64,000 bases of DNA from Paenibacillus brasilensis (GTDB taxonomy: Bacteria > Bacillota > Bacilli > Paenibacillales > Paenibacillaceae), in contig NZ_CP045298.1 in NCBI RefSeq assembly GCF_009363115.1, positions 2,324,001 to 2,388,000 on the forward strand. Direction: 5' to 3'. Shown here in pieces: positions 36,197-45,590 of this stretch; within the stretch, counting starts at the first letter, position 1; each line of letters starts with the position of its first letter. The translations under genes and the position numbers were made by a program. A model generated the notes under the pieces. It saw nothing but the letters and a program-made list of their open reading frames with translations. It had not been told where the DNA came from and did not search any database.

Positions 36197-37657
36197 GTGC
36201 TTGTTACGCATACGGACTGCCGTATTATCTCACCTGAAGGGATTATGACAAGGGAGCGACTGGAGCGGGACGTTGTGATCTTTTCCCGTATGTTGGCTCT
36301 CCGAGGAATTTCTGAAGAAGGCAGAGTGATACTGAAAGCAGCGAATTCTTATTATTTTATAGTATCTCTGTTCTCCCTGTGCAACATTGCTGTTTCGGTG
36401 ACTGTAGTGGACGAGCAGACCGTACATGATGAAGTAGCTCAAATTTACGACGAAGCAGATGCCTGTTGTATCCTGACCGATTGCGATCCAGGACTTTCTC
36501 ATGCTTCTGTTATTCTAATTCAAGATCTAATCCAAGAAGAAGCAGTGCACCCACATTGGGTTGGAGAGCCGGAAATCTATGGCATCGACTTTAACAAGTG
36601 GTGCGAGCGATCGGATGCCCTCATTCTGTATTCTTCAGGCACGACGGGTAAACCCAAGGGCATCGTGAAGGCTGGATCTGCTTTCATGGACAATATCAGG
36701 CATTCCATACACGCCATGAACTACCTGCCGTCTGACCATATGCTCCCCGTTGTACCGTTTTCTCACTTCTATGGTATTTCACTTATTTTCTCCTGGTGGT
36801 TAACCTCATGTTCTCTCATCATCTGCAATCCTAAAAACCTCTGGAGCGTCATTGCAAGTATTACGAAAGACCGGGCGACGGTCGTAGACGCTAACCCCTC
36901 GGCTTTTTACACCTTGTTGCGTATGTTAAACCGTAAACCCGAACAACTGGAAATGGTAAAGGAATCTCCAGTACGCATGTGGTGCGTAGGCGGTTCCCCA
37001 CTTACCCAAGACCTCGAAGACAAATTTAACAACATATTTGGACAGCCCCTGCTGAATGGTTACGGCCTTTCTGAATTGGGCAACGTTACGCTGGGGACGC
37101 TGGAGTGTCCGCAAGGCTGTGGCAAACCGTTGCCTGGTGTGGACCTGAAAATACTTGATGCTGCTGGTAGCCAGCAGGCGGATGGCATCGTAGGCGAAGT
37201 GTGGATACGCAGTGCCGGATGCATGGAAGGTTACCTGAATCGTCCAGACCTGACGCAGTCCGTTCTACAGGACGGCTGGTTCAAGACAGGGGATCTGGGC
37301 TATCTGGATGACGAAATGCTGTATGTCATTGGCCGCAGCGGTAAGACGGTCAACCGGATGGGCTATATGGTATCTCCGGTCTATATCGAGGACCGGATTG
37401 GTTCGCTAGGATACAGATCCTGCGTGATCACCCTGGAGGACGAGGCTAAAGGAACATTGCTTATCGCATACATCGAAGGCGAATCCTCGCAGGCCTTGTC
37501 TGTACTCCGCAAAGAAATGAATCGGGTACTTCCCTCATACATGTTTCCCGATCTGTTGCTTCCGCTTGCCCATTTTCCATTAAATCGGAATGGAAAAGTA
37601 AACCGGCTGGAAATGGAGCGCATTGCCCTGGAGAAAGTTGCTTCTCGCAAAGTGTAA
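36197..37657 (+). CDS. fusF: Acyl-CoA/acyl-AMP ligase (FusF position)
   Basis: This ANL-superfamily adenylating enzyme of 486 residues has the P-loop LYSSGTTGKPKG (about 144-155), LLNGYGLSELG (A5-like), WFKTGDLG (A7-like) and a C-terminal NRNGKVNR containing the catalytic Lys. It would activate a carboxylic acid, either the starter of the side chain or the finished 3-hydroxy fatty acid for transfer to the NRPS. The start is GTG 36197, 6 bases after AAGGAGGG and 12 bases after the previous stop. The symbol is by position in a fus-like operon. Confidence 0.82.
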   Translation: MLVTHTDCRIISPEGIMTRERLERDVVIFSRMLALRGISEEGRVILKAANSYYFIVSLFSLCNIAVSVTVVDEQTVHDEVAQIYDEADACCILTDCDPGLSHASVILIQDLIQEEAVHPHWVGEPEIYGIDFNKWCERSDALILYSSGTTGKPKGIVKAGSAFMDNIRHSIHAMNYLPSDHMLPVVPFSHFYGISLIFSWWLTSCSLIICNPKNLWSVIASITKDRATVVDANPSAFYTLLRMLNRKPEQLEMVKESPVRMWCVGGSPLTQDLEDKFNNIFGQPLLNGYGLSELGNVTLGTLECPQGCGKPLPGVDLKILDAAGSQQADGIVGEVWIRSAGCMEGYLNRPDLTQSVLQDGWFKTGDLGYLDDEMLYVIGRSGKTVNRMGYMVSPVYIEDRIGSLGYRSCVITLEDEAKGTLLIAYIEGESSQALSVLRKEMNRVLPSYMFPDLLLPLAHFPLNRNGKVNRLEMERIALEKVASRKV

Positions 37658-37755
37658 GTGTTGAGGATAATGAGGCCCTATCTGGTTTATAAAGTATCTC
37701 GGCAGAAAGCACGGATGTTTACCAAAAATTTCATATAGGAAAGGGAGATTGCACC

Positions 37756-38979
37756 ATGAGTATGAATCCGGAATTGGAAAAAAACAAGCTTTTTTTGGAA
37801 AGGCATGAAGCAATTCTGAAGTGCCTTAATTATTTGATCGAGCATCGGCAGGAAGTGATGGATATTCTCACCCAATTTTCATCCTATCGGGCCGCCAATG
37901 CAGAAATTGATTCCACCATCCTCACACTTCAAGGTGCTTTGGAGGAAGTACAGACCTATCAGCCAGGCTGGCAGCGTTCTATGGCTGTATTTATGCCTTC
38001 CAACGTCGTTTTGTACTCCTACGCATTATACCTTTTGATTCCGGCCCTGTACGTTGAAAATATAGACTTTCGCCCTTCTTCTCACGTAAACGAGTATGTC
38101 AGCATGCTGCATGAAAAGCTCCAGGCTGTACATGGGTTACCCATCTATATTCGTAAAGTAAGTCAGAAGGTGTTTATGGAGAATTCCGTGATGCCGGCTG
38201 ATATTGTGGTGTTCACGGGTAGCTATACCAATGCGGAGAAGATCAAAAAACAAATTCGAAAAGAACAGCTCTACATCTTTTACGGACAAGGAATAAATCC
38301 TTTCATCATCGGACCCGATGCCGATCTGGAATTGGCGGTTACCGATGTGACTCGAATGAGATTGTACAACTCCGGACAGGATTGCCTGGGACCTGACATC
38401 ATTCTGGTGCATCAGGATGTGAGGGAGAGCTTTAAAAACCTGCTGATTAAGCGGCTTGACCAACTCGTGTTTGGAGCAAACAATGACCCGAACGCGAACT
38501 ACTCCCCTATTTTCTACAAAGATACGCTGTATTCCGTTTCTGAATATTTTAATACGAATGATAAGTTTATTATTTACGGCGGTGGCATCGATTTCCGTAC
38601 GAAAAAGATGGAGCCAACGGTTGTCTATAGTGAATTAGATGAAAATTTGGAGATTATCGAGTATTTTTCACCAGTCTTCAACGTGGTTATCTATCGTGAC
38701 GACGAGCAGCTGATCAAGCGTATTTCCTCCAGTTATTTCAGTGAACGTGCGATGGGCTGCAGCTTGTACGGTTCTGAGCATCTGAGTGATGTTCTTCGAA
38801 AGAAGCACACGCTGACCATTAATCAGACGCTTGAGGATGTGGATCAGGGGAATAAGCCCTTTGGTGGCTACGGCACGATGTCGAACTATATTTTTTACGA
38901 TTTTAAGCTCGTTTCGAAGCCCATTTTGATTTCAGAAATTGTCGCAGAATATTTGTCGGAAAAGAGGAGTTTGGTATGA
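37756..38979 (+). CDS. fusE: ALDH-superfamily acyl reductase-like protein (FusE position)
   Basis: This 407-residue protein has an aldehyde dehydrogenase fold. VVFTGS (cofactor site), the nucleophile Cys210 in YNSGQDCLGPD, EYFSPVF and PFGGYG align with ALDH motifs. The general-base Glu is replaced: the stretch that normally reads ELGGKNP reads YGQGINP, with Tyr176 at the Glu position. Loss of that Glu with the Cys kept is typical of CoA- or thioester-dependent acyl reductases, so reduction of an acyl thioester to an aldehyde is likely. ATG 37756 follows AAAGGGAGA. It overlaps the next gene by 4 bases (ATGA). Confidence 0.8.
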   Translation: MSMNPELEKNKLFLERHEAILKCLNYLIEHRQEVMDILTQFSSYRAANAEIDSTILTLQGALEEVQTYQPGWQRSMAVFMPSNVVLYSYALYLLIPALYVENIDFRPSSHVNEYVSMLHEKLQAVHGLPIYIRKVSQKVFMENSVMPADIVVFTGSYTNAEKIKKQIRKEQLYIFYGQGINPFIIGPDADLELAVTDVTRMRLYNSGQDCLGPDIILVHQDVRESFKNLLIKRLDQLVFGANNDPNANYSPIFYKDTLYSVSEYFNTNDKFIIYGGGIDFRTKKMEPTVVYSELDENLEIIEYFSPVFNVVIYRDDEQLIKRISSSYFSERAMGCSLYGSEHLSDVLRKKHTLTINQTLEDVDQGNKPFGGYGTMSNYIFYDFKLVSKPILISEIVAEYLSEKRSLV

Positions 38980-40676
38980 CTGCGAGCTTATTGCCATGGG
39001 ATGCCATCATTGGCTACATAAAATCGGCTGGGGTTCGGCATCTCTTTGGATTACCCAGTGATGATCTCAAAATCGTATCGTCACTCCCCTCGTCCGGTAT
39101 GGATTTTATTCTGTGCAAAGATCAACGTAATGCTGTGTTTATGGCAGCAGGTTATGCGCTCACAACTAACCAGATGTCCGTATGTGTTGTGGGTAAAGGG
39201 CCTGCGCTCAGCAATACACTTACGGGGCTGCTGGAAGCGAAGAACCTGGGTGCTCCGCTTTTACTTTTGGCGCTCGGCACCGGAGGGGACAAACTGGGTA
39301 CCCGATCTTTTCAGGAGGCAGATCAAATCTCACTCGTGAAGCCGCTCGTAAAATGGGCTTACCGTGTCGAGCATGTGGATCGACTTGTATGGGCGCTGGA
39401 GCGGGCAGCCTTTTTGGCCATCAATGGGGCCCCAGGTCCTGTCTATATTGAACTACCCGAAAACCTGATGGACCAACCTCTGCCGACAGGACTCCAGTTT
39501 ACCCCACCAGAAAAGCTTTCATGCTCTCCGTCTCTTCGGGAGCTGGATGCGGCATGGGAGCTGATCAAGACTGCTCGCCGGCCTGTCATTCTGGTCGGAG
39601 GCGGAATGAAGTCAGTTACAAATGATGTAATTGAGGTGTTCGCTAACCAACATGGAGCAGCCTTGTTCGCAACCGCCTCGGGACGGGGCGCAGTGGATGA
39701 GGATCATGAACTCTTCTGTGGTGTTGCCGGGCTCTATACGGATCTCAGTCTGAGACAAATCTGGAAGGAATCTGATGTGGTGATTACGCTGGGCAGCCGA
39801 TTGGAAGAAACGGCTACGTTTGAGTGGGATATTCTGCTAGAGAATACACCTTTAATTCAAGTTAATGTCGAGCTGGAGGATTTTGCACACGAATACAGGG
39901 GCATCAAGGTGCTTGGTGATGGATATGCAGCATTAGAGCAATGGGTCCAACGGTACGGACACAAACCTGATGAAGTGTGGCTTGAAACGATCAGAAGTTG
40001 TAAAGAGAAGGCATTTTCTAACAGAGCCATTTATCTGGAGGAGCTGAAAAAGACCCCTGGAATCCACGTTCCAGAGCTGCTGGAGATCATTCAGACGGAA
40101 TTTCCGGAAAATCTGGTGCTTCTTCAAGAGAATGGATTGCAGGATATGTGGTCTTACTTTTATCCATATTTTCGCTTCACGCAAGGCTCTCTTTCGATTG
40201 TCCCCAGTGACCAAACGAGCCTTGGATTCGGTGCGGCTGCTGCTTTGGGAGCAAGCGTGGCAACAGAACGTCCAGTAGTGGCACTGGTCGGTGACGGTGC
40301 GTTCAATCTCTTCTATTCGGATTTTATGACGGCGGTGCAGTATCAAATACCGTTAATCTATATCGTACTCAATAATGGCGGCTACGGTTGGCTGCAAAAT
40401 CAGATGAATTATAAGCATCTTTCGGATCAATCCTTGCCATTTGTTTCCGAGGAGGCCAAGGCAGGAATCCAAATTCCACAGTATGAGTTTGTGGAAAGTC
40501 TTGCGATCCGGAGCAAGGGGGAGGCCCAAGAACAGCTTCGGCTTGCTTGGGAGAAGTATCAAGAGAACAAGCTTGTGGTCGTCGAGGTATATGCTAATCT
40601 TGCAGATGTGCATGAGAAAATCAGTCATGTGTATGGCGACTTTCCTCTCTACGAGCAACAGGCTTCCAAGAACTAA
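38976..40676 (+). CDS. fusD: Acetolactate synthase-like ThDP-dependent enzyme (FusD position)
   Basis: This 566-residue thiamine-diphosphate enzyme has the usual three domains: an N-terminal PYR domain, a middle domain (about 190-330), and a C-terminal PP domain with the ThDP/Mg2+ motif GDGAFNLFYSDF...NN near 435-462. The catalytic Glu of the PYR domain (HEQ in relatives) is replaced by Asp49 in CKDQRNA. It may join or decarboxylate a 2-oxo acid with the aldehyde made by the preceding gene. GAGGAGTTTGGT precedes the ATG, which overlaps the previous stop. A housekeeping acetolactate synthase is unlikely here. Confidence 0.82.
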   Translation: MTASLLPWDAIIGYIKSAGVRHLFGLPSDDLKIVSSLPSSGMDFILCKDQRNAVFMAAGYALTTNQMSVCVVGKGPALSNTLTGLLEAKNLGAPLLLLALGTGGDKLGTRSFQEADQISLVKPLVKWAYRVEHVDRLVWALERAAFLAINGAPGPVYIELPENLMDQPLPTGLQFTPPEKLSCSPSLRELDAAWELIKTARRPVILVGGGMKSVTNDVIEVFANQHGAALFATASGRGAVDEDHELFCGVAGLYTDLSLRQIWKESDVVITLGSRLEETATFEWDILLENTPLIQVNVELEDFAHEYRGIKVLGDGYAALEQWVQRYGHKPDEVWLETIRSCKEKAFSNRAIYLEELKKTPGIHVPELLEIIQTEFPENLVLLQENGLQDMWSYFYPYFRFTQGSLSIVPSDQTSLGFGAAAALGASVATERPVVALVGDGAFNLFYSDFMTAVQYQIPLIYIVLNNGGYGWLQNQMNYKHLSDQSLPFVSEEAKAGIQIPQYEFVESLAIRSKGEAQEQLRLAWEKYQENKLVVVEVYANLADVHEKISHVYGDFPLYEQQASKN

Positions 40677-40699
40677 TTTCAGCGAAGGACGTGGGTACA

Positions 40700-41941
40700 G
40701 TGAGAAGACGTGTTGTGGTGACAGGACAGGGAGTCGTAACGCCGGTTGGGCTTAATCTTTCAGATTTCTGGAATTCACTGTTGGAAGGAAAGAGCGGAAT
40801 CGGACCTGTCACTGTTTTCGATACAGCGGACATTCCGACAAAGATTGGCGCACAGGTTACGGGCTTTGATCCGCTGCAATATATGAGCAAGAAGGAAGCT
40901 AATAAAGTTGCACAGTTCACTCAGTTTGCCCTGGCGGCTGCCCGGCAGGCAGTCGAGCAATCCAAATTAGTGATAGATGAGCGAAATGCAAGCCGCGTGG
41001 GGGTTATTGTCGGCTCTGGAGCAGGCGGTCTCGACGTAATAGAGGAGAACTACAGGAAGCTAACAGAGCTTGGTCCCAAGAGGGTTTCTCCTTATTTTGT
41101 TTCCTCCATGATGATTAATTCTGCGCCTGGCGAAATCTCCATTGCTATCGGAGCTAAGGGACCTTCGTTTGCTGTGGTTACGGCTTGTGCTACCGGAAGT
41201 AATGCCATTGGTGAAGCATTGCGTACGATCCAGTATGGGACGGCTGATGTTGTGGTTGCCGGAGGAGCAGAAGCGAATTTCAGTCAGCTTGATTTAGCAT
41301 CCTTTGCGAATATCCATGCGCTCTCCAGACGCAATGAAGAGCCGCAGAAGGCCAGTCGTCCGTTTGATGTGGACCGCGACGGATTCGTCATCGGCGGAGG
41401 AGCAGGGGTGTTGGTGCTGGAGGAGCTAGAGCATGCCTTGAACCGCGGAGCCACGATTTTGGCCGAGGTTGCGGGTTATGGATGCACGACCGATGCGTAC
41501 CATATCACGGCTCCTGATCCCTCGGGCTCCGGTCCGGCGGAAGCGATCAGCATCGCTCTGCAGGATGGCGGTTTGACACCGCAGGAAATCGACTATGTCA
41601 ATGCCCATGGTACGAGTACGCCGTTTAACGACCGTATGGAGATCAATGCGATTCAGAGCGTATTCGGAGCGCATGCTCCCCGTTTGGCGATATCATCTAT
41701 TAAATCGATGACAGGCCATTTAATGGGCGGAGCAGGGGCAGTTGAATTAATCGCCACTGTACAGAGCTTGCTCCACAACAAGGTACCACCGACACTCAAT
41801 TGCGACAATCCTGAAGCCCCTGAGCTGAATTTTGTGCCGCACGTATATCAGGAACGCGAAGTCCGTGCAGCGATTAGCAATTCGTTCGGTTTCGGCGGTC
41901 ATAACGTTTGTCTGGCCGTACGCAAATGGTTGGGGGAATAA
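40700..41941 (+). CDS. fusC: FabF-like beta-ketoacyl-ACP synthase II (FusC position)
   Basis: This condensing enzyme would lengthen the lipid side chain with malonyl-ACP. The complete Cys163-His303-His340 triad is present (TACATGSNA, NAHGTSTP, SMTGHLMG). I took GTG 40700 because VRRRVVVTGQGVVTPVG then aligns with FabF starts; GTG 40691 is the alternative. It is 413 residues long. It is preceded by the ThDP enzyme and followed by a dehydratase after 4 bases. Confidence 0.88.
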   Translation: MRRRVVVTGQGVVTPVGLNLSDFWNSLLEGKSGIGPVTVFDTADIPTKIGAQVTGFDPLQYMSKKEANKVAQFTQFALAAARQAVEQSKLVIDERNASRVGVIVGSGAGGLDVIEENYRKLTELGPKRVSPYFVSSMMINSAPGEISIAIGAKGPSFAVVTACATGSNAIGEALRTIQYGTADVVVAGGAEANFSQLDLASFANIHALSRRNEEPQKASRPFDVDRDGFVIGGGAGVLVLEELEHALNRGATILAEVAGYGCTTDAYHITAPDPSGSGPAEAISIALQDGGLTPQEIDYVNAHGTSTPFNDRMEINAIQSVFGAHAPRLAISSIKSMTGHLMGGAGAVELIATVQSLLHNKVPPTLNCDNPEAPELNFVPHVYQEREVRAAISNSFGFGGHNVCLAVRKWLGE

Positions 41942-41945
41942 CATC

Positions 41946-42362
41946 GTGAACGCAGATGACATACGTATTCTTGATGTGCTTCCTCACCGCTATCCGTTCA
42001 TTATGATAGACAAAGTGACGGGTTTTGAGAATTCAAAATGGGCTAGAGGCTACAAGAATGTAACCTGGAACGATTGGTTTGTTTCCGAAGCGAATCCGTT
42101 TATGCCCCATATGATGGTCGTTGAAGCATTGGCGCAGTTAGGCGGCTTTGCGACTATGGACGAAACGGGCATTTCCTTTTTAAGTTCATTGAATCAGGTC
42201 GAAATGCACGAATGGGCTCAGCCTGGAGATCGACTGGATCTTTATTTTGAAGTAACAAAGAGAAAGAGAGGTTTTCTTCTCGGCAAAGGTTTGGCTACTG
42301 TAGGGGATCGGATTATTGTCAAGGCGGAAGAGATCGTATCGTATACTCCGAAACAAGTATAA
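41946..42362 (+). CDS. fusB: FabZ-like 3-hydroxyacyl-ACP dehydratase (FusB position)
   Basis: This hot-dog fold protein of 138 residues has the FabZ catalytic His14 in LPHRYPFIMIDKV and Glu60 in VVEALAQLGG. The loop before the Glu reads PFMPHMM instead of the usual PGxPxMPGV, a small departure. It would dehydrate 3-hydroxyacyl-ACP intermediates, working with the FabF-like and FabI-like enzymes. The start is GTG 41946. No ketoreductase, ACP or acyltransferase gene is seen in the set, so these would come from primary fatty acid synthesis. Confidence 0.85.
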   Translation: MNADDIRILDVLPHRYPFIMIDKVTGFENSKWARGYKNVTWNDWFVSEANPFMPHMMVVEALAQLGGFATMDETGISFLSSLNQVEMHEWAQPGDRLDLYFEVTKRKRGFLLGKGLATVGDRIIVKAEEIVSYTPKQV

Positions 42363-42423
42363 CGTGAACCTGCATTGAGGGGATAAGGTCATCGCAATCA
42401 CAAGAAGGGAAGAGGATTAGGTT

Positions 42424-45400
42424 ATGAATAACAACGTACATCAATTTTTTCCTTTAACGAATGCGCAACAGCGGATTTGGTACACTGAGCTGCTTTACCC
42501 GAATACGTCCGTATCGTTGCTTCTGGGAACCGTAAAGTTTAAAGGAAAAATGAACATAGATGCCTTAAAGCGCTCCATCAATATGGTTATTAAGCAATAC
42601 GATGCTTTTCGGATTCGCATCACGGCCGAGGACGGTATTCCCCGACAATACGTAGTGCCTTTTGAGGACAAGGAGTTCACTTGTCTGGATGCAGCGGATT
42701 TCAAAAGCATAGATGAAATGAATAGCTGGTTGGAGGGTCATAAGCAAGCGCCTTTTGAACTGCTCAACAATGAGCTTTTTCAATTTTTGTTTATTAAAAT
42801 TAGCGATGACGAGTATTGGCTGAGTGTTAAAATGCATCACATCATTTCCGACGGCATTTCCATGGTTCTTTTCGGAAACCAGTTAACGGAATATTACGTT
42901 GATATTATTCGGGGAATAGAACCCCAACTGGGCAAAAAATATTCTTATATCGAATATATCGAAACGGAAGGAGCTTATGTACAGTCTGATCGGTTTGCAA
43001 AGGACAAGGAGTTCTGGAACGATAAATTTGCCGGACTGCCGGACGTGACCGGATTGAAACCGTATGATCCGCTGCTGTTGAGCACGGTTGCCCAAAGAGC
43101 GCACTTTACAGTAGACGGCGGCTTGTACAAGCAAATAAAGCAATTTTGCCAAGATAATAAAGTTAGCTTGTTTCAATTTTTTATGGCGGCAATGTACATT
43201 TATATGCACAAAGCGATCGGCGAGCAGGATATCGCGATTGGTACCTCGTTAGCCAACCGTTCGACAAAGAAGGAAAAAAATACGGTGGGCATGTTCGTCA
43301 GTACAATAGCAGCTAGGTCTTTTGTTGACCCTGACGCTGATTTGATCAGCTTTTTGCAAAGCGTGGTCAAGGATCAAACCACGATTTTACGGCATCAAAA
43401 GTATCCATATAATCAATTGATTCAAGATTTAAGGGAAACCTACCGCAGCAAGGATATCCAACGGCTGTTCGGCGTTTCGATGGAATATCGTCCAGTAAGC
43501 TGGGTGGATCTGGATGACGTTCGCATTCATACAGATTATGATTTTGGCGGCGATGAAGTCAATGATCTGGTGCTTCATATTGCCGAGATGTTGGATGAAG
43601 ATCAATTGGTGCTGCATGTCGATTACCGTTCCCGCCTGTTCGATGCCAGTGAGATTGCGAGAATCATTCGACATCTCCTTGTTATAACGGAACATATTGT
43701 CGAAAATCCGGAACAAAAAATATCGGAGATATCTCTGATCAATGAACAGGAAAAAAATGAAATTTTGACCGTATTCAATGATACGAAAGCTGACTATCCG
43801 AAGGATAAAACGATCCATCAGATGTTCGAGGAGCAAGCGGAGCGGACGCCGGAGCAGACGGCGGTTGTGTTCGGGGAAAGTCAGCTCACGTACCGCGAGC
43901 TGAACGAGCGGGCGAACCGGCTGGCGCGCACCTTGCGGGCCGAAGGCGTGCAGGCCGATCAGCTCGTCGGTTTGATGGCCGAGCGTTCACTGGACATGAT
44001 GGTGGGCATTTTCGCCATATTAAAAGCCGGAGGAGCCTACGTACCGATCGATCCGGACTACCCGGAAGAGCGCATCCGCTACATGTTGGAGGATTCGGGG
44101 GCCAAGCTGCTCTTGCTGCCAAGCCATTTGCAGGATCGGGTACACTTTGCGGGCCGGATTTTGAAGCTGGACGAGGCGCAAGCCTACGTGCTGGACGGCT
44201 CGAATCTGGAGCCGGTCGCCGATCCTCGGGACATCGCGTATGTCATTTATACGTCGGGATCGACCGGCAAGCCGAAAGGCGTCATGGTCGAACACCGGTC
44301 GGTGATCAACCGCCTGATCTGGATGCAGGAGGCGTATCCACTGGATGCAGGAGATACAATACTGCAAAAAACGGCGATCACGTTCGACGTTTCCGTATGG
44401 GAGCTGTTCTGGTGGTCGTTCGTCGGAGCGAGTATGTGCCTGCTCCCGGTCGGCGGGGAGAAAGACCCGGAAGTGATTGTGGAGACGATTGCTGCGCAAA
44501 GGATCAGCACGATGCATTTCGTACCGGCGATGCTGAACGCCTTCCTGGAATACATCGAGCGTCAAGGAGAGGAAGCGCAAGGCAAACTGGCTTCACTGAA
44601 GCAAGTGTTTGCCAGCGGTGAAGCATTAACGCCGAATGCGGCGGCGCGGTTCCAGCAATTCGTGGCTCCGGTCGGCCAGGCGAAGCTGGTGAATTTGTAC
44701 GGACCGACGGAAGCGACGGTCGACGTGTCGTACTTTAACTTGCAAGCGGACGAAACGTACAGAACGATTCCAATCGGTAAGCCGATCTCGAATATACGGC
44801 TTTATATCGTCAGCGAAGGCGGCAAGCTGCAGCCCATCGGCGTGCCGGGCGAGCTGTGCATCGCGGGAGACGGAGTCGCGCGAGGATATCTAAACCGACC
44901 GGAGCTGACGGCGGAGAAATTCGTGGACAGTCCTTTTGTGCCGGGAGAGCGGATGTACCGGACGGGAGACCTGGCCCGCTGGCAGGCGGACGGGAACATC
45001 GAATATTTGGGACGGATCGACCATCAGGTGAAAATACGGGGCTACCGGATTGAACTCGGTGAGGTAGAAACGCAGCTGTTGAAGGTGGAGGCTGTGCAAG
45101 AGACGGTCGTTGTAGCAAGGGAAGACGGAAGCGGTCAGAAGCAGATGTGCGCATACTTTACGGCGAATGCAGAGCTGACGGCAAGCGAGCTCCGCGGAGC
45201 GCTGGCGCAGGAGCTTCCGGGCTATATGATCCCGTCGTACTTCGTGCAGCTTGATCAAATGCCGCTGAGCCCGAATGGTAAAATTGACCGCAAGGCGCTG
45301 CCGGCGCCGGAAGAACATATGAATACCGGAGAGGAGTACATAGCGCCTCGAAGCGAGCGGGAAGCGCAGCTTGCGCGAATATGGCAGGAAGTGCTGGGAC

Positions 45401-45590
45401 TGAAAATCGTCGGGATCAAGGACAACTTCTTTGAGATCGGAGGACATTCTTTGCGGGCCACAATCGTGACGGCTCGGATTCAAAAAGAAATGAACGTCGG
45501 TATATCCCTGCGGGAAGTGTTTCAAGCACCGACCATTGAGCAAATGGCACAGTTGCTGGATGGAAGGGAGCATGTTAACTATGCGTCCAT
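42424..45590 (+). other. NRPS module 1: starter C, A (Ser), T
   Basis: The C domain carries HHIISDG (HH codons at 42835-42840) and differs from later C domains, fitting lipoinitiation. The A-domain code is DVWHFSLVDK, the code of the Ser-activating EntF A domain. The T domain is GGHS (Ser codon 45448), the non-epimerizing type. The Ser1 side chain could be the lactone nucleophile, as Thr1 is in fusaricidin (inference). Confidence 0.85.

Noticed and set aside
38976..40676. Housekeeping acetolactate synthase (ilvB/alsS)
   Set aside because: It sits inside the lipopeptide operon with translational coupling and has Asp for the catalytic Glu; no ilv or als neighbours.
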